Shown here one piece after another: positions 54,448 through 64,000 of a DNA stretch of 64,000 nt. This stretch comes from Blastobasis lacticolella. Its lineage: Eukaryota; Arthropoda; Insecta; Lepidoptera; Blastobasidae. Location: positions 3,321,057 through 3,385,056 of the forward strand of contig LR990043.1 in NCBI GenBank assembly GCA_905147135.1. Reading direction: 5' to 3'. The notes under the pieces are model-generated. The model made no database searches. It was given only the letters and a program-made list of their open reading frames with translations, and was not told the origin of the DNA. Every line of letters starts with the position of its first letter. Positions within the stretch are counted from its first letter, which is position 1. Made by a program: the position numbers and the translations under genes.

Positions 54448-54799
54448 CTCTACAGTTTACCAACATTACACCGCGAAACCATAGACAAATCTGGCCTAGA
54501 GGTAGAAATTTGGTGGAGACCAATTGGCTAAGGCCATCCCTAAAGATAAGAGTCACCTAGTTAAACGGGCTTTGCCCTACCGCTACAACACCTGTGTAGC
54601 CAGGATCTACAGCGGTGACCACACACAGGTCCTAGTAACCTAGTTAGGTAATGCTTCATTCGAGTTTACTGAAAGCGGATGTAACAGTCTCTCAAGAACA
54701 AACAAACAGCACATATTAACATCACAATGAGCGTAAAACAGAGACCGCGAGCGCCCTTGAAACATGGAGTCCTGATAAGAATCTGTGGGGAATTTATAC

Positions 54800-54920
54800 C
54801 GGGGCGATAGAGGGTGGGGGTGGGGGGTTCCCGATAACGGGGGGAGGGTCTGATAACAGCGGGGGTGATAAGGGAGCGGAGATCGTATCTGTGATTAAAT
54901 AGCGCGCGCTATCGCCTGCT
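54800..54920. promoter_or_regulatory. G-rich island with four GATA boxes
   Basis: GATA lies at 54806, 54833, 54852 and 54867 on the plus strand, set in G-rich runs (GGGTGGGGGTGGGGGG, GATAACGGGGGGAGGG). TATCTG and CTATCGCC boxes follow. The layout resembles the second half of the 23.3 kb module. The regulatory role is inferred. Confidence 0.4.
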
Positions 54921-55474
54921 TGCCGTGGAGATCTTGCTGGGATAGAGCTCGGGTGCTGCAGAGGCGGCTGAGAAGGAAATTAGGATCGGATGTTTTGCTT
55001 TATTTATAAAATATTCTGTATTCGCTATTTTTATTGATAAACTATTGTATATATGATAAACTTTCAAAGCTGTTGGTGTTCCTAAAATTATTGAATAAAT
55101 AAATAAGATTTTGTGATTTTTACTTGAAATCTTTATTTAATGGTGAGATACTGATAACTGCAATCGCCACCGCCGCAATACGAATATGTATAATGAAACA
55201 CTACGAACATTAGGTCTTAGAAAATCGTAATGTTAATTTGTTAAGTTAATATTTACTGTTACATACATATCATAACATACGATTACCATGCTCTCCATAT
55301 TTCGGAGCGCAAAGTCCGGTCCCGTTTTGTATCGATTGATAGCAGTCGTCATACATAATATATGTTGAATGCAGTAAGCGGTGGGAAACTCCGAAACCAA
55401 AGAGAGGTTGAAACTCACAATGAATAAATAACTAACGTTATAGTAGGCTGGATAATATGAACTAATGAAGACTT

Positions 55475-55510
55475 GAACAGCAGTGGACGTCCTGAGGCTG
55501 ATATAATTTT
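55475..55510 (+). repeat. possible RTE-type LINE 3' end
   Basis: GAACAGCAGTGGACGTCCTG, AGGCTGATATAA resembles the CAGCAGTGGAC-GGCTGATGATG end that I associate with RTE-type elements. Confidence 0.45.
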
Positions 55511-57400
55511 TAATTCTATCGTGAAAATCATTATCAGCATTATCGACATGTTACAAAAATCACTTATTCCAAGAATTCAGATAGATTGTCTACTTTGTCA
55601 CTGCCTAGTATAAAAAAGAAATTTAAAAACAGCCGCCTCTACCCCCTGCGAGCTCTGCGCAAAATATGAATACGCCTCGTTGTCGGTAGAAATCCGTCAA
55701 ACCGATGAGATAAGGCGGACGTGAACTTTTGCTGTGTCTTGTGCCCCCCACTCCGCTCCCCTCCCGCCCCTCCCCCGGGGATTTAGGCGTGTGTAATAAA
55801 CTAAGAAGTATGAAGGAATTAAGAACATGCTTGGGGAATTACGATGTAAGATGTAGGTTCTAAGACATCATTGATTAATTTTAGGCTTTCTTTGTTTGCG
55901 CTCCTGCAACTTCGAAACGATATAGTTTGTATGGAGCACGTTCGGGGGGCACTAATCTTAATACAAAACAAAGTGTACAAATAATTCTAGACCCCTTTTT
56001 TAACAATAAGTCTTTTTACTCTTTAATACTACTTTAAACCAGCACACTTATAACTTTATTACGTACACAATCTCAAAGAAATTAAAATCCTAATTTGACT
56101 TTAAAATAGCACTTTTACTTTACCATAATCAACAAGAACAGCAGCCAGTAGAGAGTTGAAAGCGCATTAGCGGTGACCTACTTACCTGCAAACAAAAACA
56201 AAAATTAAATTAATTATAATAACATTACAATCAGAGTGGGCCGCGACCCCCGATTGACCCCGCCTGGTGGGGCAGGGCAGGAGCGGAAGGAGGAGAGGCA
56301 CAGCAATTTTGACCAAGGTCTTGCTGGGGATTATCTCAGACCTCGGTATTTTTAGTAAAAGTCGTATTAGTTTTGATAAATCAAGCGAAGTCTGGACGAA
56401 ATATTCCATAATAATAATAATAGCAGAGCTCCATTATACTCTTCCCGGACGTATTGTACGTTTCAATAGAAGACAAAACACTTTCACCAAAAATATTTAT
56501 TTTAAAATTAGTTCGCCAAGTTTCGCTGTGATAAACTTGTTAGATCTCATGAAAAGTCAAGTTTCTAATTCTACAAAGATTAAATACAACAAACTCTATA
56601 TTTTGATCAAAAAGTATATCCTTGGCGTTTCATAGAACTTTTTTAGAGTGAACTCCCTTCGAACCCTTCGACAAAGGTAGGTAGTGTCCCCTACTTTTTG
56701 GTTGTCTTGACGAGGGCACTTCCATATCCGATTCAGCGTGACAACGATTGAACTGAATGTGACGTAAAAAGGAACTAACATGCCGCCAATACCGTTGGGA
56801 AATTTTCAGTAGAAAAGACAACGGACGCTCTTTACTCTCTCTGCTGTTATTATAATAATCGAAAATTAAAAGGTCCCCGCTTCCGCTTACAATTTAACCT
56901 CATCTCACATTACGCTAATATAAAGATCGTTACGTTACGTGCAATGTGGGTAGTTGAAAAAAATCTGCAGTATTATGCAAATCGCAGCTATCGGCGATCT
57001 ACGGTGGTGCATTGCTCACGCGGGCATAGTAAACTTAATTTAGAGGCTTATATAATTCCTTTGAGTTGTTACATTTGTATTAGGTAGGCGAATAAGTGGG
57101 TACTACGTTAATTGCAATCGTAAGTTCGAAAAGGTAACACAATTTCGTTGGAATCCATTTTAATTGTTTGTTTTGTTTCTGCTGTCTCACTCAATCCCTA
57201 CGAATACTGTGACCGTGACCACGATGCATGCAACTGTGTCGAAATACCGGCCACTCGTCAACAAAGCCGGAACATAGCCTTAAAATGTATGATAACAACC
57301 GCGATAGTTTAAAACATTTTGTTATCTACCTACACTTTTTAAATCCGTATCCAGGCCGTACACCTCGACCACAACAAACTTTACTGGCCATTCTATCCAG
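55511..57400. other. unassigned stretch
   Basis: A repeat C-like scrap may lie at 55590 (CTACTTTGTCACTGCCTAGT). A GC-rich, C-run patch (CCCCTCCCGCCCCTCCCCCG) is at 55758-55778 and another patch at 56230-56300. The 122-codon frame at 56267-56635 has no recognisable motif. Confidence 0.35.
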
Positions 57401-57409
57401 CCAGCGTCC

Positions 57410-57620
57410 CGCCAAAAAAGCGCGCGCAAAAAAAGAATCATGGCCGATAGCCTTCCTTTGTTAAAATTAGCGCGCGCGTATTGGAAAGCGGCCACGCGTC
57501 GCCACCCGAGGCGGCGCTATCGCCCGCCAAAACAACGTTATCGCGCGCACTTTTCCCGTTTTTCACCGAACTACCCGCAGCGGTGTTGCCAGCTTCGCGG
57601 GGTTGCGCGGGAAACGGGGT
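57410..57620. other. CpG-rich island with paired TATC boxes
   Basis: GCGCTATCGCCCGCCAAAAC, AACGTTATCGCGCGCAC place two reversed GATA boxes 21 bp apart (57518, 57539), two helical turns. Several overlapping frames are open here on the plus strand because GC-rich DNA has few stops. Their translations (for example HPRRRYRPPKQRYR) look like biased composition and not a domain. Confidence 0.4.
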
Positions 57621-58464
57621 TTATAGGGTTTATAATTATAGACGCATTTGGATTCGACTCGCTACCAACATTACCTAGTTCACAAAATGTAAATAATTCA
57701 TACAACAGTCTGCCTGACTCTGGGCTGGAAATATTTAATCTATTACACGATAAGATGAAGAAGGAAAGAAAATCTGATATTTTTAATTCTCGACGCAGTA
57801 AAAATCTGCGCTAAAATTTAAATCATGTGGCTCACGCGGGTTTTGTTCTTCAAGGCTTCAAAGTAGTAATTCGATTTACTAAAATATTATTTGTCCAAAG
57901 TGGTAGCTGGTTGGTTTTTAAATTATTATGCAGTTGGCTGTTAGCAATTGCAGTTATATGGGTGTTCTTATAGGCTCTAGACAGCTAAGGTGTCGATCCG
58001 TGGTTATACCTTGATTTAAGTAGGTAATAAACTCAACTCAAAAATGTATCGGCGAAGTAACTTTGGTTCATCTCAAAAATAGCTATATAACGGCGTATTA
58101 CACATAGTTATTGGAAGTGTGTACCAACATTTGCTTCATCCTTTAAGTATTACATAGCTATTAATCTGTCTACGTGCAAATTCTGCTGTCTATCTAATCG
58201 GGAATTTCACTATTTGCTGGCAACCCTGCCGGAGCCAAACTTCGGGTAGGACGGTGGCCAGTGATGCCGCGATACGCTATTTATTGGAGCACATGGATCG
58301 GTGACTAAAGTTAAATCCTTAATGGTTGAGAGAGGTCAATGGCACGGTTTACCCCAAACAAGTAAAAATTACTATTTCTATAGGTTTACAAGGCCATAAT
58401 ATCCTTTTCGCAATAAAACATTTTTACTATAAAATTAACGTTACAATGGTGTCCGGCAGAGTAA

Positions 58465-58736
58465 TGTAGAGCTTGTCTAAGCTGAAATGACGCGCCCTAC
58501 TACTTAATTAGTTGATTTCGATGTGTAAGTGCAAATATTAATAACGACACTTCATCTGTGTGGGAGCGTCGTCTGCTCCAATCGAACGACGCGTGCTCCT
58601 ACGTTTGAGTCCCACCGGCAACTGAATGACCAATTACAACGGCATTTGTATATGTATTGCTTCCATATTTTAAATTTGCTTGAGTGCGTTAATACGATAG
58701 TAGGGCGCGTCATTTCAGATTAGACGAGCTTTACAA
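58465..58736. mobile_element. MITE-9, about 270 bp with inverted ends of about 36 bp
   Basis: The left end is TGTAGAGCTTGTCTAAGCTG, AAATGACGCGCCCTACT. The right end read inward is TGTAAAGCTCGTCTAATCTG, AAATGACGCGCCCTACT. Only three differences occur over the 37 bp. The inside has GGGAGCGTCGTCTGCTCCAA and CTACGTTTGAGTCCCACCGG, which looks like a pol III B box, so a SINE head may be trapped inside. There is no other copy here. Confidence 0.85.
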
Positions 58737-58987
58737 GAAATATTCCACTTTGTAGCTATAGTACCCAGTGCCTAGATGTAATTCAGTATTCTCAATGCCT
58801 TTGTGTATTGTATAAGTTGTTATGGTATATGTTTATTTTATTTTTATGGTATATTAGTATAGTAAGTATAGAATTTTATGTATGTATTTAGTTATAGTAT
58901 TATAATTATAGTCATTGTGCACGTCTTATCTGCGTTTAATTTTCACATATCTCTTTTGTAGGCCTACTGGAAGAGATTTTTTTTAGA

Positions 58988-59076
58988 GATAAGTAGTGCC
59001 TGTTGTGTCATAACTAATCTGTACTTTCTGTATTTGTTATATTGTGTACAATAAACTGTTAAATAAATAAATATAG
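58988..59076 (+). repeat. retroelement 3' end with (AAAT)n tail
   Basis: GATAAGTAGTGCCTGTTGTG, TCATAACTAATCTG, CTGTATTTGTTATATTGTGT and ACAATAAACTGTTAAATAAA. It is shared with 60745-60840 and ends in a polyadenylation-like AATAAA plus a short tandem tail. Sequence at 58740-58987 is probably the rest of its 3' UTR. Confidence 0.72.
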
Positions 59077-59324
59077 TAGCCGTTTAGGAGACCCACAAAA
59101 CGGTGGACTGCCCCTGCACAACCTGGCCCCAAAAAAAAATTATTGTCCCAAACTTCGACCTTTCATAGCGATAGTACTTAGGTACGTATACTCTTGTGTG
59201 GGTTCAATAAGTAAAAACACCGGTCGGCCTCACATCCTATTGGCAGTTTCGCTTTTCAGACACTTTAAAGTCACTTTTCTTTTTGGTAACTATAACGTGG
59301 CTATAACGTCTACTAACACTACTA

Positions 59325-59488
59325 TGACGACCCTCAGGACGTTCAGTGGTCAACTACCGGTCTGCCACGCAAGAGGTTTCGGGTTCGATCCCCGGCCGGG
59401 CAGAAATTGAGTATGTATTAAAAAAGTATTTAAGTAGTATATCAGTCTTGAATGGAATTTGTCCACGAATATTTATTTATTTTATTTA
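59325..59488 (+). mobile_element. SINE-B, internally deleted
   Basis: TGACGACCCTCAGGACGTTC, AGTGGTCAACTACCGGTCTG, CCACGCAAGAGGTTTCGGGT, TCGATCCCCGGCCGGGCAG. After TTTAAGTAGTATATCAGTC it jumps to GGAATTTGTCCACGAATA, so about 95 bp of body are missing. It ends (TTTATTTATTTTATTT). Confidence 0.87.
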
Positions 59489-59659
59489 ATACGTAGGATA
59501 ACATACGAGTCCCTAACAGTCTATCACTACCTACTATCGGCCTACGGCTACCGCAGCCCCCTCCACCTCACCTCAAAGCCTTAACATTAAAGGCCGTAGC
59601 AATTAAACCCATATCTTCACGTTACTTATCAGCCCACATTGTGTTGCCAGACTGAATAA

Positions 59660-59730
59660 CTATCTGCTAATGAGTAGCGATAGCGACGATACCAGTGCGC
59701 ATGCGCTGCAAGCTATCGCACCTGCGCAAG
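59660..59730. other. GATA/TATC island
   Basis: CTATCTGCTAATGAGTAGCG, ATAGCGACGATACCAGTGCG, GCAAGCTATCGCACC. Boxes lie at 59679 and 59688, with reversed boxes on each side. Confidence 0.35.
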
Positions 59731-59835
59731 GGCATACCTAACACAAGCGCTGACAAAATAATGTAAGTACATGCTAACAATAAACCTATATAACTCCTTT
59801 GTGTTCAGTTCGTTGTTCTTTTTTCAATCCCTCAT

Positions 59836-59990
59836 GGATATGCTTATACAATTCACACAGCGCCATCTAGCCCCGAAGTAAGCAAAGCTTATGTTATGGG
59901 TGCCAGAAAACTGATTAACTACTTAAATACATACTTACTATAGGTACATATAACACCCAGACCCGTAATAGAAAAAAAAATTAATCAGTC
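59836..59990 (-). mobile_element. SINE-B, 5'-truncated
   Basis: On the minus strand: TATTACGGGTCTGGGTGTTA, CATACTTACTATAGG in reverse form, GTTAATCAGTTTTCTGGCAC, CCATAACATAAGCTTTGCTT, ACTTCGGGGCTAGATGGCGC, TGTGTGAATTGTATAAGCAT. There is no head. It retains the GGCGCTGTGTGAATT end block. Confidence 0.8.
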
Positions 59991-60009
59991 GCCAGACTGA
60001 AGATGAAGT

Positions 60010-60140
60010 TACCACACAAAATATTTCCTAAACTCGAAAGCTACGATCCATTCCGATTAATTTGGCTCTAAATGACAGAAACGCATAGAGTTCGGTCCAG
60101 CCGTTAGGAAGTTACCACAGACAGACGTTTAAGCTTTTCA
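60010..60140. repeat. decayed repeat with CCGTTAGGAAGTTACCACAG
   Basis: AGTTCGGTCCAGCCGTTAGG, AAGTTACCACAGACAGACGT has the TCGGTYCAGCCGTT-GACAGACAGACG layout of moth LINE/SINE tails. No second copy is clear here. Confidence 0.4.
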
Positions 60141-60514
60141 AACTTATAACTTCTCTTGTGTCGTGGGTATAAGTTCTCAATAGAGTTTTTTTTTCATAGC
60201 AAGATTTATGCGTTATATTTTAACTGGATACCATCTGCGATCAGTCTGAATTCTTTTCAAGACAAATCGAACGAGCCCAAACTCTATGGGTTTATCATGC
60301 ATAGTTTCGGAGTGCCTATGACCATCAGATTTGATCAGCTCCATCTTCTTCTTCGTCGAGTCAATTTTCGATAACCCTAGATCTGGCTAGTCGGCCACCG
60401 CAACGACATTATCAGTCGCCAGGAACAGTTCCTCCCTAGTGCAGGTAGCAGGACAAAGAGGACAAGAGAGCAGAGATCAGCTCCATGGTACCATATTAAT
60501 GCGTTGTCATCCAC

Positions 60515-60608
60515 GTTACATAGGTATACCAAATTTCAGCTCAATTGAACGTCGGGAAGTGGGTCAAATTCACCCGAACATTCAAAGTTAATTAAAAGCT
60601 TATAAAAA
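60515..60608 (+). repeat. Repeat K (AAATTTCAGCTCAATTG family)
   Basis: GTTACATAGGTATACCAAAT, TTCAGCTCAATTGAACGTCG, GGAAGTGGGTCAAATTCACC. I recall this module as widespread in insect genomes, but only one copy lies here. Confidence 0.5.
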
Positions 60609-60609
60609 G

Positions 60610-60650
60610 TTGGTGGTAGGACTCGGTCAAGCCTGTGGTCCGGTTTGCAG
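60610..60650 (+). repeat. Repeat F fragment
   Basis: GTTGGTGGTAGGACTCGGTC, AAGCCTGTGGTCCGG: the first 40 bp of Repeat F. A second scrap is at 60854-60885 (ATGTGGCAGGACATGACTCT, TTCAAGCCTGAGGAG). Confidence 0.6.
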
Positions 60651-60744
60651 TATTACTAACGGCAATGTGAATCAATTCTAAATAGAATTAAGTAGCAGGT
60701 TATTTTGTTGACTTTTAGGGTCTACCTGATTTACTATTACCTAC

Positions 60745-60845
60745 CTAAGTAGTGCCTGTTGTGTCAGTTATGTCTATGTGATATCTCTGTATTTATTTAT
60801 TGTGTGCAAAAATAGTTAAATAAATAAATAAATTAATTAATTATA
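60745..60845 (+). repeat. retroelement 3' end with (AAAT)n tail
   Basis: CTAAGTAGTGCCTGTTGTGT, CAGTTATGTCTATGTGATAT, CTCTGTATTTATTTATTGTG and AGTTAAATAAATAAATAAAT. Same end as 58988-59076, 1.7 kb away. Confidence 0.72.
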
Positions 60846-61045
60846 TTTTTTATCATGTGGCAGGACATGACTCTTTCAAGCCTGAGGAGCAGAATAGCAA
60901 AAATGCTTATTGCGTTCCATTGCGTAGCTATTGCGTTCCAATTAATAACACAATCGAGCGATTAGAAACAGTAGCATAACACGAAAAACGTGATAATTTC
61001 CAATAAGCTGCGATTTACAATTCAATCAAACCATTACTAAATAAG

Positions 61046-61092
61046 CGGACTTGAGGCCCTGTTCTAACCCACTGGGCTACCTCAGTCAAGAA
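61046..61092 (-). repeat. possible tRNA-like SINE head
   Basis: On the minus strand GACTGAGGTAGCCCAGTGGG, TTAGAACAGGGCCTC has an A-box form (GTAGCCCAGTGGGTTAGAAC). No B box follows at the usual distance. Confidence 0.35.
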
Positions 61093-61629
61093 GCAACCTA
61101 AGTCAACAGATCATAAATCTTTAAACCTAAACTCATGCATCAAACAAAAGTCTCGATATAATTGCGAAGCCGTCCAAAAACCAGGGGAGGTAAACCTTCG
61201 CGCACTCACATGAAATATATTCAATCTGCGACCCGTTGATAAGACCACCCCACGCCCGCCCGCTCCACCGGGACCCGTGCTAAGCCGGATGCGATATATC
61301 TGACGGTCATTCGTATAGATAGCTCGGATAATGCCGAGTTTCGGCTTTTGAAAGTGAGAGCCAAAAAGGTGGTAAAAAATTCAGAACCAAAATGTTTGCC
61401 ACCTCTGCGTTTCTATCTCTACCGATTGATTGTTCTTTCATTGAATTTTCAAACATAAAAAAAGAAGTAAAATGAAATTAATGTAAACGTTTTAATAACA
61501 AATCAACAAGTCTTTACAAACTTCCTCAATTCCGGTTATAGCGAAATAAACGACCAAAAGAAAACCCCACTAAAATGTGTTGCACAACCCTAGATGGCGA
61601 TAATAAAATTATTATTATTCGTACTATCA

Positions 61630-61675
61630 GGGCTGCCACCCGCGATGTTATCGCGCGCTATCTCGCCGCGCCAAG
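61630..61675. other. short TATC island
   Basis: CGATGTTATCGCGCGCTATC, TCGCCGCG: reversed GATA boxes at 61649 and 61659, 10 bp apart, in a CpG-rich patch. Confidence 0.4.
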
Positions 61676-61821
61676 CGTCGCTTCACCCCCTTCGCGCTGA
61701 CTAGAGATGTGAATGACTCGATTATTATTATCGATGCCTTATCGGGCTTTTAATAGCAATAGAAATAATTGGGTGAAATTACTTTATTGCATAAATATAA
61801 AGAATACAATGTAAACTTTAT

Positions 61822-61965
61822 CAGGTAGTAGGACTCCGTCATGCCTAAGGAGTCTGCCTGGGTGAGTACCACCTTATGTACTTCTGCTGCCAAACAACAA
61901 TGCTTGCATTGTTGTGTTCCGGTTTGAAGGATAAGGCAGCCAGCAAATTACAGGAAAGAAGTTTA
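61822..61965 (+). repeat. Repeat F copy
   Basis: CAGGTAGTAGGACTCCGTCA, TGCCTAAGGAGTCTGCCTGG, CTTCTGCTGCCAAACAACAA and TGTTCCGGTTTGAAGGATAA, GGCAGCCAGC. Matches 17443-17585 along its whole length. Confidence 0.85.
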
Positions 61966-61969
61966 CCGT

Positions 61970-62514
61970 TACCCGTCACTGAGGTTCTGGATTTTGTTAC
62001 ATGAGACCTTATTGCAAAACCAATAAACAGACATTGTGCGTCCAGGTAGACTTAACATACTTAATTGAATCACAACACCAAACTGTATAAAATACCCGTA
62101 TAATGTCAGCACGGTAACTCGCTGAAAATATCTAAAAGCCCATCGCAAACCCCTGCAAAAAATCATTATAAAGAATGGCCAAATCAGCGAGCTCAGCTTT
62201 AATCTATATTTCGCACTTCCTACAACAAAACTACTTAACCACCTTATTAACAGAGTAACTAAAATTTATATTGAAATACTGATTTATGTAAAAACTGCAC
62301 AAAGTACGGAGTCGGAAGTAACTAGATATTCTCAATTAAAATGTTGTGCAATGAAGACACTTGTTCGTTTGCCTCCAACATTATAAAAAATCAATAACAC
62401 TGAGACAATCTTCAACCAATCATAAATACATAGAGATTAGGTTACGTAAGGCTAAGCTGTTTATTTTAGCATGAGGCTCAGGCTCATGAGATGTCATTTT
62501 TATTGCTTAGGGGA
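61970..62514. other. unassigned AT-rich stretch
   Basis: No gene, repeat core or inverted repeat was found. Confidence 0.4.
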
Positions 62515-62660
62515 GGCACGCACACGGTCAAACGGCCCACGTGATGGAAAGCGGCCGTTGTCACCCAGGCCATCAGCCACCTAAAAGTAGTGGATGCGGT
62601 GTCGGTACCTACAGGTACCTCAAAGGTCTTTCCTTAGAACCTCAAGCTATAGTGTAAATT
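62515..62660 (+). repeat. Repeat C copy, long subfamily
   Basis: GGCACGCACACGGTCAAACG, GCCCACGTGATGGAAAGCGG, CCGTTGTCACCCAGGCCATC, AGTAGTGGATGCGGTGTCGG and AAGCTATAGTGTAAATTTG. The most complete copy of the subfamily also seen at 12.9, 27.6 and 41.7 kb. Confidence 0.78.
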
Positions 62661-62852
62661 TGTAAAGGACAGACATGAAGTCGAGCCTCATGAGTGCGAA
62701 ACCTGAAATTCAGAGCGTTGCGCATCCGGACTACATCTATCGATACCGGCTGTCACATCACTGGGGGTGTAACCTGACTTATTCCGGATAAGAATAAATA
62801 CAGTGGCGCTCGCCGGCGGAATGTGCTAATACATCCTTATCGGCCGCCGCGC

Positions 62853-62928
62853 CATGCACACACATACACACCCATCCATGTTTATTCTTGTGTGTGTCCT
62901 GCACAGTGACGCACACACCCGCGCACAT
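62853..62928. repeat. CA/TG-rich tract, partly inverted
   Basis: CACACACATACACACCCATC, then TTGTGTGTGTCCTGCACAGT and GACGCACACACCCGCGCAC. CA runs face TG runs, so a weak hairpin is possible. Confidence 0.6.
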
Positions 62929-63011
62929 CTTCGCACATACTTTACTCGTGTAGGACGCTGATAGTTCAGGCATTGGTTGCAGGTTAGGTATGTGTATAAA
63001 TACTACTTTTG

Positions 63012-63080
63012 TTGGCGACTTCGTCCGTGGAGATTTCATTAAAATGGAAAGACCGACAAATTTACTTTCGCAATTATGTA
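63012..63080 (+). repeat. Repeat D copy, mostly deleted
   Basis: GGCGACTTCGTCCGTGGAGA, TTTCATTAAAATGGAAAGAC, CGACAAATTTACTTTCGCAA. The start and end modules of Repeat D are brought together. Confidence 0.6.
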
Positions 63081-63183
63081 CATGCTGTTATTTCTTTTTT
63101 ATTCTAACAACTGCGGTTGGCTTTCCTTAAGTAAATAAAATAAAATTTGTAAAGATAAACATCGTGCCTGATACAGCTTCGGG

Positions 63184-63403
63184 GGCTCTATTTTTTAATC
63201 GCTCGATTTGATCGGACGGTCTTCAATTTTGATTTTCGGCATGTAAAATTAAATATTTTTTAAATCACATTGGCAACACCAGAAGAGTATGGTTCCAAAA
63301 TAGAGAAAATCAGCATCATGCATAAAAATATAGAATTCTTCATGCCAAAAATCTAAATTGGAAACCGTTCGAATCGAGGCGAGCGATAAAAAAATAGGAC
63401 CTG
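63184..63403. mobile_element. MITE-10, inverted arms of about 70 bp
   Basis: The left arm is GGCTCTATTTTTTAATCGCT, CGATTTGATCGGACGGTCTT, CAATTTTGATTTTCGGCATG. The right arm read inward is GGTCCTATTTTTTTATCGCT, CGCCTCGATTCGAACGGTTT, CCAATTTAGATTTTTGGCATG (its last base overlaps the loop side). Identity is about 75 percent and the loop is about 75 bp. No clear target duplication is visible. Confidence 0.72.
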
Positions 63404-64000
63404 TTGTTGCTCTTGGGTAGGTATGAAGTACCTACGTGGCTTATCTGCCTAGGAGCACCTACAATGAGCGATAAAGCTGCGATGATACAGGTAGGTGGAA
63501 CAGAACAATAAAATAAATATCTTAAATGTTTAATATTCCGTGTTATCCCGATTTATTCTCATAATGTGCATTTACTCACGTAATGCTTTAATTACGTTCT
63601 ATTATGTTATGCAGTTGATAAACAAGCATGCGGGCTATGTAACACCTATTTATTTTTCTCTTGAAGAAACCAATGTCATGGTCCAAAGGAACACTGCGGC
63701 TGGTAGCTCATTCCCATCCCACAGCGACAAACGTTCTTTCGAACCGTCTCGTGCAGCGTGTGCACACCAAAGGATCAACGTAATATGAATAGCACCTCAC
63801 ATTACATAAATCTAATTAATATTGTGCTATTAAGAGCTCCCAGCTGTGGTGGCTGGTATACTAGGTCGAAAAGTATAGTATCACTGTATTGTAAAGCCGA
63901 TGTATACATGTTTATAAGGATACACACCTGTGCGCCATAATATATTAGCTATCAGATTTTTAATTTAAGGTTCCTAATCACATCCTACGTCTCTACCAAA
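63404..64000. other. unassigned stretch at window end
   Basis: No repeat core or coding similarity was found. The frames of 82 and 60 codons are not recognisable. Confidence 0.4.

Noticed and set aside
56267..56635. 122-codon plus-strand frame
   Set aside because: Starts in a G-rich run and continues in AT-rich DNA with abrupt change of amino-acid composition. No family resemblance.
57440..57814. 124-codon frame starting MADSLPLLKLARAYWKAATR
   Set aside because: Arg/Pro-rich translation tracks the CpG island. No domain, and no sign of splicing or conservation that I can see.
1..64000. telomeric TTAGG arrays or rRNA/histone clusters
   Set aside because: No tandem TTAGG tract and no rRNA-like or histone-like sequence was seen.
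1..64000. endogenous retrovirus or LTR element
   Set aside because: No long direct terminal repeats, primer-binding site, protease or integrase motifs were found.

Overview
This window is eukaryotic non-coding DNA and contains no gene that I can support as functional. Open frames are short and unrelated to one another. The longest frame with recognisable content, 187 codons at 9402-9965, is a piece of a decayed retrotransposon. The DNA is AT-rich with local GC-rich islands and is crowded with short interspersed elements (SINEs), foldback DNA elements and LINE remnants. The SINE heads, the CCTGATGG-type dispersed repeat and the abundant GTAGGTAC-like words are what I associate with moth and butterfly (Lepidoptera) genomes. 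That assignment comes from recalled repeat styles, not from a search, and I cannot name a species. The window is best read as a large intergenic region or a very long intron.

Layout. 0-5 kb: a SINE-A fragment, a 17-residue reverse-transcriptase scrap and a long GC-rich stretch (about 2.1-3.7 kb). 5-10.3 kb: LINE debris, then the main mobile element, a 5'-truncated CR1/Jockey-type LINE (7979-10220). Its reverse-transcriptase frame is split by an antisense piece of a PIF/Harbinger (HARBI1-like) transposase that still shows a spliceable intron. 10-25 kb: dispersed repeats, a TTA-flanked foldback element (13.7 kb), and GATA-box islands at 16.3, 22.7 and 23.3 kb. 25-32 kb: a SINE nested in a foldback element with an exact 13-bp target duplication, several more foldback elements and SINE copies. 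32-44 kb: a 112-bp tandem duplication, a CpG-rich island at 33 kb, SINE-B copies and more foldback elements. 44-64 kb: nested SINEs, two further copies of the TTA element, a 71-bp-arm hairpin (52.9 kb), a roughly 270-bp inverted-repeat element (58.5 kb) and LINE 3' ends.

Repeat names used here are local labels. SINE-A: tRNA-type head GCGTCGGTGGCCTAGTGGTTAAGG with a body of about 330-360 bp. SINE-B: head GACGACCTGAGTGGTTCAA, body about 260 bp, ending in (TTTA)n. Repeat C: CCTGATGGAAAGCG family. Repeat D: tail TTCGCATTTATAATATTAG. Repeats E to K are other families present once or twice. Beyond mobile elements, the most interesting signal is a set of GC-rich islands that carry repeated GATAA/TTATC boxes in an AT-rich background, one of them with six boxes at 11-bp spacing. 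They may be regulatory elements of a distant gene; this is inference.
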